Shown here piece after piece: positions 41,808 to 55,177 of a stretch of DNA of 64,000 nucleotides. Positions within the stretch are counted from its first letter, which is position 1. The number at the start of each line of letters is the position of its first letter. Origin of the DNA: Mactra quadrangularis (taxonomy: Eukaryota; Mollusca; Bivalvia; Venerida; Mactridae); assembly GCA_025267735.1 (NCBI GenBank), contig CM046305.1:37841108-37905107 (forward strand). The letters are read 5' to 3'. The notes below the pieces were generated by a model, which ran no database searches, had not been told where the DNA came from, and saw nothing but the letters and a program-made list of their open reading frames with translations. A program made the position numbers and the translations under genes.

Positions 41808-43682
41808 TGTGACGATTATAGGTACGGAGATACGGGTTTTAACATTGTCCAAATTGAGGTCAGTTCATCTGGGTCAAAAGATGCATTAGTACGTCTTTGT
41901 TTTAAGACGCTCATTGAATATAGTTGTTACGAAGAGTATAAAAGGAGAAAATTAGTCAATTTTGATCAGTCTGCAGTTGGCAGCAGACTCGCACGTCCGA
42001 CACTCTGAGCCCCAGAATTAATTAATAAATATTTATCTACTTCCGGTTATATGTTTTACTGAAATTGTTTGATGTTATAGTGGGTACGCGTATGTGATGG
42101 TTGGAGAGACAACGCCATAAGAATAACCTGGGATACCCGAAGTCAATTGTCCTCCTTGTTGTTTACCGCAACTCTGCCGAAGCCTCGCTTCCCCAGAGTG
42201 GTATGCAACTGGAGAAACGCCCGGCTCGCAGTAGTGTTCTATGGTTGTTGTTTGTGAATATTGTAGAGGCTGAGAGCCGAAACAGAGTTGCTGGCTTGGA
42301 TCTCTTGTGTTAGATATGTGTCTATAAATGAAACTATTGTAGAGTTTCTGTGGTTGCCAGCTTAATGTTATACTAGTTGAATAATATGATTGTTAGTGAA
42401 ACAACACTATGGGAAGTACCTGGGAGGACCGAAGCCAACCCTCATTGTTGTTTACCGCAACTCTGCCGAAGCCTCGCTTCCCCAGAGTGGTATACAGCTG
42501 GAGTAACGCGCGGCTCGCAGTATTGTTCCATAGTTGTTGTTTGTGAATATTGATAAGGCTGAGAGCCGAAACATAGTTGCTGGCTAGGGCCTAAAGCCGT
42601 GTTAGATATATACCTAAAACTATTGTAGAGTTTTAGTGGTTGCCAGCGGAGTTTAATACTAGTTGAATAATGTATTATGTTGAAAGGCTGGAGACACTGT
42701 GGATTTTAGTTTGTGCTTTAGTGATTATTTGTCGAAGAGCCAGTAATAGAGATTAGCTATTGGGTATAGCATTGATTATTTTGGTGAGAAGCATTTGGTA
42801 CTTGGCGTATTTTATACATCCCAAACCCACTTTATGTGTATGTTTGATACTGGTTATCGAATATATTGTTAGTAACTCAGCGACAGAGATGGTCCACTCT
42901 TGTCGCTCGTCAACTTGATATATGCACGAGCTTATGTAGATATTATAGCTCATCAGTATTGTAATCCCGTCTTATGTATACCAGTGCCCATCTCTTTGTA
43001 ATTTTATAGTTAGATGACGGCTGCGAATGTTGTTCGGCCGTCCATAGATGATTTTAAGACGAGCTGATAGCTCAACTTATGTAGCATATTTGGAATCATT
43101 CCTGTTTGTCCCATCCCTTGTACTTTCCTAGCCATCATGTTTTGTCATATATATAGTTCGGCGACAGAGACAGGTAGCTCTGATCGCCCGTTCATTTGAT
43201 AACAAGGACGAGCTTCGGAGAAGCTCTCGTCTATCATAGTTATCTATGTCATTTTGCAATGTGTATAATTGTCCATGCATTTGTCTTCATTTGATTGTCT
43301 TATGTCGTTACTATATGTTGTATCATACTTAGTTTTACCGTTTGTTATATATGGATAGTTTGTTTGTCAACAATAGTTGATAATCTTGTATAATATTGTC
43401 TATTTAGCATCACTCTTGCTTCGTTGTCTTGTGTATATATTTGATGATGTTGTTTAATGTGTATTACTTTAGGTCTTTTATTGATATCATGCTTTGTGAT
43501 GCTCTTCGTAATCATGTATGTTATTGTATTTATAGATATATTGTATAGTTGCTGTTGTTAAATTTGTCTTATAGTTCATGCCCTGTACATATACCTTTTT
43601 TATTTCATTTTACCAATCATTAAGCTAAGGAGCTCGAGGAAAATACATTTATATATAGTTGACCGCTCGGATACACGTTACA
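41808..43682 (+). repeat. Left LTR (1875 bp)
   Basis: TATAAAAGG at 41937-41945 is a likely promoter and AATAAA at 42024-42029 a likely poly(A) signal, so U3 and R are short and U5 would be about 1.6 kb. An internal ~285-bp-spaced duplication (about 42125-42305 and 42410-42590) shares CAACTCTGCCGAAGCCTCGC and GAGAGCCGAAACA. Confidence 0.9.
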
Positions 43683-43686
43683 AAAT

Positions 43687-43702
43687 TGGTGGCAGCGGTG
43701 GG
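43687..43702 (+). promoter_or_regulatory. Putative primer-binding site
   Basis: TGGTGGCAGCGGTGGG starts 4 nt after the left LTR. It would pair with a tRNA 3' end reading CCCACCGCTGCCACCA. Which tRNA is not determined. Confidence 0.7.
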
Positions 43703-43904
43703 ATTGAATTAACCTCTGTGTAGGTTAACTTCCCCACTAGTCATGACCATTATCTTTATTTTCAATTTTCGTTTATCTAATGGCTTATCAACATTCTTGT
43801 TTAACTGTTGCGGTTCTGTCTATTTTATCTAAGTATATGTGTGATGGTCAAAGCTTTGCTGTCTTGTGTAAAATTGTCAGACTGTTTAAGCGAGACGCTT
43901 AAAA

Positions 43905-43918
43905 ACGGAGGAGAGAGT
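43905..43918 (+). promoter_or_regulatory. Putative polypurine tract
   Basis: CGGAGGAGAGAG lies just before the right LTR, where plus-strand synthesis would be primed. Confidence 0.65.
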
Positions 43919-43920
43919 AA

Positions 43921-45795
43921 TGTGACGATTATAGGTACGGAGATACGGGTTTTAACATTGTCCAAATTGAGGTCAGTTCATCTGGGTCAAAAGATGCATT
44001 AGTACGTCTTTGTTTTAAGACGCTCATTGAATATAGTTGTTACGAAGAGTATAAAAGGAGAAAATTAGTCAATTTTGATCAGTCTGCAGTTGGCAGCAGA
44101 CTCGCACGTCCGACACTCTGAGCCCCAGAATTAATTAATAAATATTTATCTACTTCCGGTTATATGTTTTACTGAAATTGTTTGATGTTATAGTGGGTAC
44201 GCGTATGTGATGGTTGGAGAGACAACGCCATAAGAATAACCTGGGATACCCGAAGTCAATTGTCCTCCTTGTTGTTTACCGCAACTCTGCCGAAGCCTCG
44301 CTTCCCCAGAGTGGTATGCAACTGGAGAAACGCCCGGCTCGCAGTAGTGTTCTATGGTTGTTGTTTGTGAATATTGTAGAGGCTGAGAGCCGAAACAGAG
44401 TTGCTGGCTTGGATCTCTTGTGTTAGATATGTGTCTATAAATGAAACTATTGTAGAGTTTCTGTGGTTGCCAGCTTAATGTTATACTAGTTGAATAATAT
44501 GATTGTTAGTGAAACAACACTATGGGAAGTACCTGGGAGGACCGAAGCCAACCCTCATTGTTGTTTACCGCAACTCTGCCGAAGCCTCGCTTCCCCAGAG
44601 TGGTATACAGCTGGAGTAACGCGCGGCTCGCAGTATTGTTCCATAGTTGTTGTTTGTGAATATTGATAAGGCTGAGAGCCGAAACATAGTTGCTGGCTAG
44701 GGCCTAAAGCCGTGTTAGATATATACCTAAAACTATTGTAGAGTTTTAGTGGTTGCCAGCGGAGTTTAATACTAGTTGAATAATGTATTATGTTGAAAGG
44801 CTGGAGACACTGTGGATTTTAGTTTGTGCTTTAGTGATTATTTGTCGAAGAGCCAGTAATAGAGATTAGCTATTGGGTATAGCATTGATTATTTTGGTGA
44901 GAAGCATTTGGTACTTGGCGTATTTTATACATCCCAAACCCACTTTATGTGTATGTTTGATACTGGTTATCGAATATATTGTTAGTAACTCAGCGACAGA
45001 GATGGTCCACTCTTGTCGCTCGTCAACTTGATATATGCACGAGCTTATGTAGATATTATAGCTCATCAGTATTGTAATCCCGTCTTATGTATACCAGTGC
45101 CCATCTCTTTGTAATTTTATAGTTAGATGACGGCTGCGAATGTTGTTCGGCCGTCCATAGATGATTTTAAGACGAGCTGATAGCTCAACTTATGTAGCAT
45201 ATTTGGAATCATTCCTGTTTGTCCCATCCCTTGTACTTTCCTAGCCATCATGTTTTGTCATATATATAGTTCGGCGACAGAGACAGGTAGCTCTGATCGC
45301 CCGTTCATTTGATAACAAGGACGAGCTTCGGAGAAGCTCTCGTCTATCATAGTTATCTATGTCATTTTGCAATGTGTATAATTGTCCATGCATTTGTCTT
45401 CATTTGATTGTCTTATGTCGTTACTATATGTTGTATCATACTTAGTTTTACCGTTTGTTATATATGGATAGTTTGTTTGTCAACAATAGTTGATAATCTT
45501 GTATAATATTGTCTATTTAGCATCACTCTTGCTTCGTTGTCTTGTGTATATATTTGATGATGTTGTTTAATGTGTATTACTTTAGGTCTTTTATTGATAT
45601 CATGCTTTGTGATGCTCTTCGTAATCATGTATGTTATTGTATTTATAGATATATTGTATAGTTGCTGTTGTTAAATTTGTCTTATAGTTCATGCCCTGTA
45701 CATATACCTTTTATATTTCATTTTACCAATCATTAAGCTAAGGAGCTCGAGGAAAATACATTTATATATAGTTGACCGCTCGGATACACGTTACA
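43921..45795 (+). repeat. Right LTR (1875 bp)
   Basis: Same length as the left LTR and almost identical. TATAAAAGG lies at 44050-44058. Confidence 0.9.
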
Positions 45796-47849
45796 ATAGT
45801 AACAAAGGGAGACAACTAATATTTGAAATTTTACTATACATATACTGAATTCCCTCCCTTATATCACAGTAACATTAAGAGGAAACACGAGTAGATGATT
45901 CAAACAAATCTACATGTATTTTAGTATCATTAGATGACCAGCATTGTGTCATATAATGATTTATATGCATCTGTGAGGCTTTTGTTAATGCTAGTAAAAA
46001 AGGGGACAAAAATAGCCCAAATCAAACCATGGGTTTCAGCTGTTCAATTCCTGATGAATAATCAAATATTTTATATGAAAATGCTATCACTGTTTTTTTA
46101 GACAGAAAAATTGTATTTCTAGAATTTTCATTGTGACAAAAGTCATTCTGTACACAAACGGTCTGACTGACCTTTGTACGGAGACGCCGCGCATCACGGG
46201 TAAACTGTTTATTTACCTGAAAGCACGTGGCAATGTTTACATTCTGACAATTTCCCCCCTTCAAGTAAACTGAACAAATAGAGTATGAATTTTGTGTCTA
46301 CTCAATAAAATTTGACAATCCAACCAACTATCCTCATCAAATCAAACTTTTTAACTGGAAGTTAAACCTTCATCATAACGTGTTTACATCTGTCATTCTT
46401 TACACAATAATTTGAAATCTAAAGTAGAGTACACTATATATTGTAGTGTACCTATACCTACAGAGGTTTAAAAGTACTTAGTATATATCGATTAATTTTC
46501 CTGTAGCTATAAGCGGTCATTATTTTTCATTTGGCGAAAAAATGACTACACAGTAATTCAAAATAACGATTTTCTTTGATATTTCTTGTATTCATACGCG
46601 GAACTACTTGACGCGGAAGTAAATTGCGGATGATTGGTAGGTCGTTATGCGTCTTAGTATAGAGGTGATATCTTCACCGTCTATTTATAGAATGGACAAA
46701 AGTAGATCTGCTCTACTGCAGTGAAATGACTTTAAAAACCTGGTAAATTTTGCTGCACTTTATAAATACACATCAAACACCTTAAACTACTTACTGGAGA
46801 CATTGGCCTCACAGCTGCAAGAACAGATGGTGTGTAAAGGCTTCCTCCATGTTAAGCTCTCAATTTTGTGGCAAAGTCATTTCACATTACAAAACATAAT
46901 TTGAGCAATCTCTGTTGCAAAGAAACCATTATATGATGCTACCCTGCAGCCTCCATGCCTTATATTTTTAGAAAAGATTTTTTTAGATTTCATCACATAA
47001 CTATATGTTAAATGTGTGACTCTTCATGCCAATGTGCGGAGGGGAATATAAAATGTAGTTAATATAAAAACAACATAACCATAGCAACTGATGTGACATT
47101 ATTTAATGATATACACGATACATGTACCAAACAAGTACATTATATATCAATTGTGTGATGACAATAAACTAGCATGTAATACAAATAATTATATTGACTA
47201 GTGACAAAGCTAAATCAGTCGCATGCAAGTACATTCATGTATTCCAAACATATTGCTACCAAGGGAAATAACTCCACTCACATTAAATGGAGATTCCTTC
47301 ACTTATGGGGTATATCAACATAATTTAGGCATCACATAGTATTGATAGCTAAATTAAATAGAATTAATTACTTGCATGTGAAATACATACATGTAATTAA
47401 TAATATTAAAAAAAACATTACATTTATACACCAGAATTCAATTATTATTGAATTAAATATGGGGCAATTTATTGGCACTGTAAAATAGGGACCAACGGCT
47501 CTTGGAAAAATCGATTTAGTATTAAGATAAGCTTTGGTAAACAAGAATAGCTTTGAGGCAATAAAACATAAATATAACAGAAACATATAACACACCTAAA
47601 CCTTAAAGCAACTCAATCTAAAGCAGTGATAATATTTGAAATATTTTAATGAGAAGAGGGAAACACAGGAATGTCAGTATATGAACAAAAACACAAAAAA
47701 ATAAATGGAGCTAATAAAAGTGTTGTAGGATATGGTGTAATTTTATAATTTTTTGTTGTATCTATAATTATCAAGAGTTACAGTTATATCTGGTAAAATC
47801 ATACAGCTAATATTTATGTGCCTTGTTGGTTACATTTGTAATCATTTTA

Positions 47850-48420
47850 TAATAAGTTGGTTAACTTGGTAGTAAGTTGGATAACTTTGTAATTAGTTGG
47901 TTAACTTTGTAGTAAGTTGGTTAACTTTGTAATTAGTTGGTTAACTTTGTAGTAAGTTGGATAACTTTGTAATTAGTTGGTTAACTTTGTAGTAAGTTGG
48001 ATAACTTTGTAGGAAGTTGGATAACTTTATAATTAGTTGGATAACTGTAGTAAGTTGGATAACTTTGTAATTAGTTGGATAACTATGTAATTAGTTGGAT
48101 AACTTTGTAATTAGTTGGATAACTTTGTAATTAGTTGGATAACTTTGTAATAAGTTGGACAACTTTGTAATTAGTTGGATAACTATGTAATTAGTTGGAT
48201 AACTTTGTAATTAGTTGGATAACTTTATAATTAGTTGGATAACTATGTAATTAGTTGGATAACTTTGTAATTAGTTGGATAACTTTATAATTAGTTGGAT
48301 AACTTTGTAATTAGTTGGATAACTTTATAATTAGTTGGATATCTTTATAATTAGTTGGATAACTTTGTAATTAGTTGGATAACTTTGTAATTAGTTTGAT
48401 AACTTTGTAATAAGTTGGTT
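47850..48420 (+). repeat. 20-bp minisatellite, about 28 units
   Basis: The unit is TTAGTTGGATAACTTTGTAA. Variants (GTTAACTT, GTAGTAAG) are commoner at the left end, while the right half is more uniform. Confidence 0.92.
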
Positions 48421-49499
48421 CATTTCGTATCTTGTTTTTCAGCTTTATAAGTTCATGCAAAAGTTTAGTCAACTTTAACACAGAAAGAAGTACATATTTA
48501 ACACAAAAAACTTAATTGTGTATAAAAATTGAGCAAAATTCATTAAAACAATTTAAGCCATACATACACCTTTAAAGATAAGCAATATACAGATAAACTG
48601 GAAGTAAAATAAGCTAAATTAATATAATTATGTACAACCAAAATATATACAACTAAACTGAAATATAAATGTCATCTAGATATTTTCACAAGAATATGTG
48701 AAACATTGACCTTAATACATTTTAAGCTACATAGCTGCCTTATTTTGTCAGCAATGCCGAGAGATTGGTGACATCGAGAGTCTCCTAAACATGGCATTTG
48801 AATATCAATAGTTGCAAATACGAGGGTTTTTTCTTAGCCTGTCGACTACCACTCGTAAGAGACCAATGATTTACACAAAGTACTGGATACATGTCATCCT
48901 TACAAAAAATCTTATTTTGCACGTACAGTCCGGGACTCGAACATCTTAAATGGATTTTAGATTCTTTTTGGCAGCAATGACTACATGTGTATGCCAAAAA
49001 TGTGTATGAGATAAGTTTTTACTGCACTTCAATTCTATTATCATAAAGCGAGGGTTGGTAGGGTGGTAAGTTTTCATTGACGCTGAGTATATTTGCCTAT
49101 TTGTAAATAAATCTCTTGAGATTCTAACTTGAAAAGGGTAGCAATTCAATTAATTGTACATTGTACTGTGAAGTAACTTTTACGGGAACATGTATAAGTA
49201 CCAGTATATTGAGTTATATAATAGAACAGAGAAAAGACAGATTAGAGAATTGGTGATCTTTATTTCATAATAACATAAACAATGCACAAATCAAGTAAGA
49301 CAATAAACTGAGTTACAGTAAATCTTACATAACATCTATACATATATATAGACATAATATAGTGTTCTACAGATATATATATTGTTGAACAATGTCGGGG
49401 GATGGGTCGTTCATTAAATAATTGATTAACAAAATAAAACTTAATGAGTTATACAATGAGCTATGTTACATACATTTAACATTGTTTATATAGCTTGTA

Positions 49500-49808
49500 C
49501 AAGCTGACCAGAGACTATGAGCCTAGCTCACCCCACTAAGCCTGTACACATTGACCAGAGTCTATGAGAACAGAGCCTAGCTCACCTAACTAAGCCTGTA
49601 CACATTGACCAGAGGCTATGAGAACAGAGCCTAGCTCACCTAACTAAGCCTGTACACATTGACCAGAGGCTATGAGAACAAAGCCTAGCTCACCTAACTA
49701 AGCCTGTACACATTGACCAGAGGCTATGAGAACAAAGCCTAGCTCACCTAACTAAGCCTGTACACATTGTCCAGAGGCTATGTGAACAGAGCCTTGCTCA
49801 CCTTACTG
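49500..49808 (+). repeat. 54-bp tandem repeat, 5-6 units
   Basis: The unit contains AAGCCTGTACACATTGACCA, GAGGCTATGAGAACAGAGCC and TAGCTCACCTAACT. The first unit is truncated. Confidence 0.9.
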
Positions 49809-49861
49809 TATCAATGACTTAGTACAATAAATATACTGTAAATATTATTTGAAGCATGTAA

Positions 49862-50145
49862 TAGACCACCCAGCTTTCTCAGTCGGTAGTGCACAAGTCT
49901 GCTTGTCAAGAGGTCTTGGGTTCGATTTCAGGGCAGGGCAAGATTTTCTGGAGCTTTATCATAGATTGGTTTCTACAGTCTATCTCCCTCCTACAGTTAG
50001 TCACTGCAATTGTATGCAACTAGTAACTAGTTAACAGCTACATCTAGAGATTTAGCATTTCCAGGAACAGTGAAAAGGTTAACTGACAGCCATGATATGA
50101 CCTATTCAATGAGTTGTAACAGTGTTTAACCCAACCAAAAAAGGG
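49862..50145 (+). mobile_element. SINE family A, diverged copy
   Basis: The head CACCCAGCTTTCTCAGTCGG, B-box GGGTTCGATTTC, then TAACAGCTACATCTAGAGA and an ACCCAACCAAAAAA tail. Confidence 0.75.
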
Positions 50146-50274
50146 GCATGTTATTCATCAATCTCTCTTCGATCAATTTGTACAAACTATTAAATAAACA
50201 CCCTGCTACATTTTAACTTAAATTATGCATATAAAGTTACTGTCAAATTATACATACAATATACATATAACTAC

Positions 50275-50532
50275 AATTGACATTACGCCGGACCTCCCAG
50301 GTCAGAATATCATCGCTGTTGAGTTAAATCCTTGTAACTTAACTTTTTGGAATTGAAGCTACTAGGTTTTGTTCCAACAACTACAATATTAATAATCCAT
50401 TCAGCCATGAAAGGATAAGCGAATTCTTGGAAAAAGGTCACATGTTTTTGGACATAAAGAATTACTTTCTTGAACAAATGAGCCACTTGTCTAAAGAAGA
50501 GGTTACAGTAGCCTCAGCGTTAATGTCAATTC
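50275..50532. mobile_element. MITE with ATTGACATTACGC ends (copy 1)
   Basis: AATTGACATTACGCCGG at the left and GCGTTAATGTCAATT at the right. Inner GTCACATG...GGACA and AGCCACTTGTCTAAAGA motifs recur at 55178-55351. Confidence 0.72.
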
Positions 50533-50564
50533 AGCACTTAAAAAGTATTGAGTAAAAAGCTGGG

Positions 50565-50761
50565 ACCCATATTATCAAGCGTCTTACGACAAATTTTAGT
50601 TGTAAATTCTTCTTTCTTGTATTGTTAAATTATAGTAAGATTTTTGATAATATGCTGCCCAGGGTAGCATATTATCAAAATCATACGATAATTTAACAAT
50701 ACAATATAGAAGGATTTACGACTAAAATCAGACGTAAGACGCTTGATAAAACAGGCCCCTG
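50565..50761. mobile_element. MITE with GGG(A/G)CC..ATTATCAAGCGTCTTACG ends
   Basis: The left ATCAAGCGTCTTACGAC and right GTAAGACGCTTGAT are inverted, with ATTTTAGT and GTATTGTTAAATTAT arms inside. The centre ATTATCAAAA/TTTTGATAAT makes the whole a ~200-bp hairpin. Confidence 0.75.
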
Positions 50762-50765
50762 GTTT

Positions 50766-51385
50766 GGCCAAGTAATCACAACATAGGAGTAGCAATCATT
50801 AGATAACCAGCTCCAAGTAGGTTTGTATCCTATCTAAAGCCCACCATTTGTTTCTTTGACCAAGAAACTTGATACTGATAGCTACTTGGGCAGCAACGAT
50901 TCACCAGAAAATCAATTCAATGCGATTCCATTTTTTTCATTCGCTTTTATTTTTTTCAATTCAATTCTTTGAATAGCATTGTTTATACCAAATATATATC
51001 AATACATTTATTTGAGCTTAAGGCTAACTAATGTTGATAAAATAAAAATGTTACTAAAATTATCAACATTTATTTCAGAATAAGATCAATGAAGCAAATG
51101 AACTTTCACACCGATTTATAATAATTCATAAGACATACTAGTTTATAATTGTAACCAAGTATTGAAAGAGACTATGTTTCGGCTTTATAACTTTTATAGA
51201 CACGTTAAAAGGCTGGTATTGAATTGAAAATCACAGGCCACAATCGAAATCGAATCGGCGCCTTTGCAATCAATTTTCTAAGTAAAGTTTTGAATAATTG
51301 CAGCCCTAATAGCTACAAGTACATAGAGGTCAGAAAAGGGCTTTTAGAATGACAAACATGAATTGAAAGAACTTGTTTAACAACT
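50766..51385 (+). repeat. SINE family B copy, interrupted by a hAT-type MITE
   Basis: 5' part at 50766-50885 (AAGTAATCACAACATAGG; GACCAAGAAACTTGATACTG); 3' part from 51309 ending GAACTTGTTTAACA. The break is the element 50886-51308. Confidence 0.65.
50886..51308. mobile_element. 423-bp hAT-type MITE with 8-bp target duplication
   Basis: The ends TTGGGCAGCAACGATTCA and TGAATAATTGCAGCCCTA are inverted. ATAGCTAC is duplicated exactly at 50878-50885 and 51309-51316. Confidence 0.83.
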
Positions 51386-52916
51386 GAGCCAAAATACATA
51401 AATACAATGTATTAAGTCAACTAGCACACAGCATTGGTTACATGATAAATTATATAAATATGGTCATACAAATATACAGAGCCAAACAAAAGTTTGCAGA
51501 CATAGAAAATTAACTAAAATTCTTACTTACTAATTTATTATTGCTATTAATAATCTTTTGTACAACTCCATAAATATGTAATATAGAAATAGATGTTTAA
51601 TCAAATGAAAAAGTTTCAGTTAAAAATTTCAATGATAGTTTTTGTAGAACCATTATTTTATATATATTTAGTCTCGTTTGAGATATGGTAAAAACAAATT
51701 TCATGAATGCATCACATTTATAAGATTAAACATCTGACATCCCAAAGCCTTCAAAATTATGAACAATGTATTTTTATTCATGACATTCTTTTGTTGTCTC
51801 AACTATATCATAACAAAATATATAAAAACAACAAAAAAACTTATATGAATTTTTCATAAAAGCTATTTCGTATGTCAACAAAGGGACAATGTCTCAAAAC
51901 TTTTGATTGGCACTGTTAATTAACAAATGTAGCACATTTATGGTATTTCATTCTCGAAAGCATGATTAACAGACAATTTCTAACACAAGAGTTTTAGTCT
52001 CACATGTAATGTACACAAACTAAATGCAAGTCGCTAAATATACAAGTATTATTAAGGAGTCCAGATAACCAGCTGACCCTTAATTCTATCATAGCTGACC
52101 CTTAATTCTATCATCTTTTAAAAAGCATTAATATTCAAAGGAATAGAATGGTAGCAAATAAACTACAACATGAATTTATTATTTAAAGTATAATTTCATG
52201 GTGAATTTATGTAATACAATACAGCAATATGAGACCTGAGAAATATGTTTAATTTGAAGTGTCTTCCTTTAAATAGGAGTTCTAGATAGTAAAATTGACA
52301 TGATTAAAATATTTGATGATAAAAAAACATAAAATATAAAGGGACTCTTGTCACAAAATAAATTTAACAGCTACTCATTATAAAGAACTTTTATCAATTA
52401 TGAAAGTGACCATTTTTTACTTTATTTGGCTGAAGAAAAAGCTATTTTAACATGTGAAACAAAGCCATTCTTTGGATGACATGAACAATTACCCTTAAAG
52501 TGTCACAACAAAGTCAAATAAAATAAATAATCATATAATAGTACAATGAGTACATTTGATACATTAAGTATAATTGATAACAATGATAGAGTCAACCTTG
52601 TTACAAGTCTTGATAGATTTATTTATATAGAGTACAGTGGAACCTCGAAAAAACTAAACACCATTTGGACTAAACAAAAGGTTAGGTTTTCTGAGATTCC
52701 ACTAAATAAACATGAATACAATTTGACTAAGCAATTGATTTCCGTATCAATGGTAGACCTGCAGATGACATCATAAATTCTGTTTCAAATTTTCAGTTTC
52801 CAAAAAAATCCACTAAAACTCTAAAAACAGTCATAAATCACATTTCATTTGGCATTTTTTTTTCAAAATGAAATTGTTAAGTATACCAACTTATGTCACA
52901 ATAGAAAAATCTTGAA

Positions 52917-53094
52917 AGCAAGCCTTTTTCTGACTAGGAATTGTAAGCAAGCCTTTGATTGGTTCAGAAAATGTAAGCAAGCCTCTGATTGGTTCATGAG
53001 TTGTAAGCAAGCCTCTGATTGGTTCATGAATTGAAAGCAAGTCTCTGATTGGTTCATGAATTGAAAGCAAGTCTCTGATTGGTTCAGGAATTGA
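52917..53094 (+). repeat. 30-bp tandem repeat, about 6 units
   Basis: The unit contains AAGCAAGCCTCTGATTGGTT. The length is divisible by 3, so short repetitive frames appear on both strands; these are not taken as genes. Confidence 0.88.
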
Positions 53095-55177
53095 ACAAAT
53101 ACAAAATGGAAACTCTTAATTCTTTCTCCCCTTTTTATTGATTTCAACAATAATAAACCTAATGCATGTACATTAATTCATTACTCCTACAAGTACAGTA
53201 ATCGTTTAAAAATGAAAAAAAATAAGTTCAAGTATGCAAAAAAAATCAAAATCAAGATAGGAAAAACAGTGAGAGATCAAAATAACTATATAACAGCCAG
53301 ACTGTTGTATCTGATACACATATCATGTGAAGATACAACAGTTTTGTGTGAACTTATTCAATTATACACTATCTCATGTATAAATAGTCACTTACATGTA
53401 TACAGAATGACAAATACGTGAACACATGTATGTTAACACTAACAATTTTACTTATACGATATTACCTTACACACACATTGTAAACAATCTTATTAAAATC
53501 AGATAAAAAAGACTCCACTGTATTTTCCCTACAGTAGATCTGAACGTTCTTTATAAATCATCTACATCTCACCTTTCACACAATTATAAGCAGTGATCTC
53601 ACATAGCCTTCAACCAATGAAAAGCTTTGAAGTAAAAATTGTGGAATTCACATTTATTAGCCTCAGATTCCATCAACATGATTATAGATAGCATTTAATA
53701 CTAAAGCGCTTTAATTTCACAATGTCTGTATTTCGCATTTTCTATGGAGTTTTGAAGTCCTCAGGCATTTGATGTATATCTTAACATAACAAGTATTATC
53801 TGTATTGATACAGACACATAAGTGGGGCTTAGAATTCACATTATCATTGTAGACTGTGAATATAGCCAAACTGAACCTCAATAAAATCAGCCACTAAATA
53901 GTAACTGTTTTCTTGATGTTTTTTTTTTTTGTCAGGCTTAGGTGACTATGACATAACTAACAGCCAAGTGAAATAGTCTCAAGATTGGTCATGTAAATAT
54001 ACAGTTTTACTATAATAATAATAACATCATCATCCTCATCCTCATTGAACTTTTGATTAACGTGCAGGTGTGGGGGCATTATCCACGTCAGTGGGCCCCC
54101 TTCCAGGTAGTTGGCTTGCTGCACGCCTGGCGTTTCTCACACCTGATATAACAACAACTTTATTTAATATGAATAACATATTTGGCTAAAACCAATTTTC
54201 AATATATTCCAGTGCCATGCGAGTGAATGTAGAACTAATAAATTGTACAGTAGAAACCTTCTTTATATCTGATTTCAATGAGATTGTATAAGAAACTAAG
54301 TTTTTCTATCCTAACAAATATTTCAGCTAATATTTATTGAACCACAACAGTAATATCCTTACAAAAACAATCATAACAGCTTGGTTATTTAGTTGATATT
54401 ACTAGTATATATTAGAAGTTGCCATCTTTAACAATTTTAATGGTTAATCAGAAAAAATATCTTGGTACACTGAGTAAGTCCAATTAATGAAACATTATGT
54501 ATAGTACTTAACACTGCATTTCAAAACTTTTCAGATACATTTATGAGGTCATTTGTCCCCATTTTCTTGATAGGCCTAGTAAATGGACTAAAACATTTAA
54601 CTAAACACCGTGCACATATTCTTCTATAGTGCCTAAAAACAGACTTACTTTATTCAGAGGTAGGCAGAAGAAAGACCTTAAAAGTACAAATATTTCTACG
54701 TTCCACCGAATTTACAACACAAGGATTTGTTGTAAGAAACACATTGCTGATCCCTTGCATGAAATATTTGCAGATAAGTCAATTGATCGATGTTCATATT
54801 TTTTCAAACAATTAAAAATTAGGGCTGATCCCTTTCATGAAATGGTTGCATAAAAGTCGAAAGATCAATGTTTTTAAATTTTTCAAACGATTAAAATTAC
54901 AGTGGATCCTTTTCAGTTGCAGTTACGGTAAGTCAAAAGCTTGTATTTTTCAAACAATTAAAATACACTATCTAGGTTAACTCCTTTTAACATTTCATGT
55001 TTTTTTTCTAATTATGACTTACGATCTTTTTTGTCTTTAAATTTTAGTAAAAAAAGATGTACTATTTAACAGAAAGAACTGCACTTAACAGGACACAAAA
55101 GAAAGTTAACTACCAACATCTATCTAAATAGACATCAACAACTAACTCTGTACTACATAAAGTGTTACTGTTAGCAA

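Larger units (their letters stand above)
41808..45795 (+). mobile_element. Non-autonomous LTR retrotransposon with giant LTRs and a 238-bp interior
   Basis: Two direct repeats of 1875 bp, both starting TGTGACGATT and ending CGTTACA, flank 43683-43920. I saw only one short difference between them (CCTTTTTTATTTC against CCTTTTATATTTC), so insertion is recent. ATAG precedes the left LTR and follows the right one, a likely 4-bp duplication. The interior has a primer-binding site and polypurine tract but no gag, protease, polymerase or envelope. This fits TRIM/LARD-type elements moved by another element's proteins, but the LTR-to-interior ratio is extreme. Confidence 0.92.

Noticed and set aside
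42101..45066. Identical 66- and 70-codon frames in both LTRs
   Set aside because: They are duplicated because the LTRs are duplicated; no gag or pol similarity.
52849..53150. Small repetitive frames on both strands
   Set aside because: They come from the 30-bp tandem repeat, a multiple of three.
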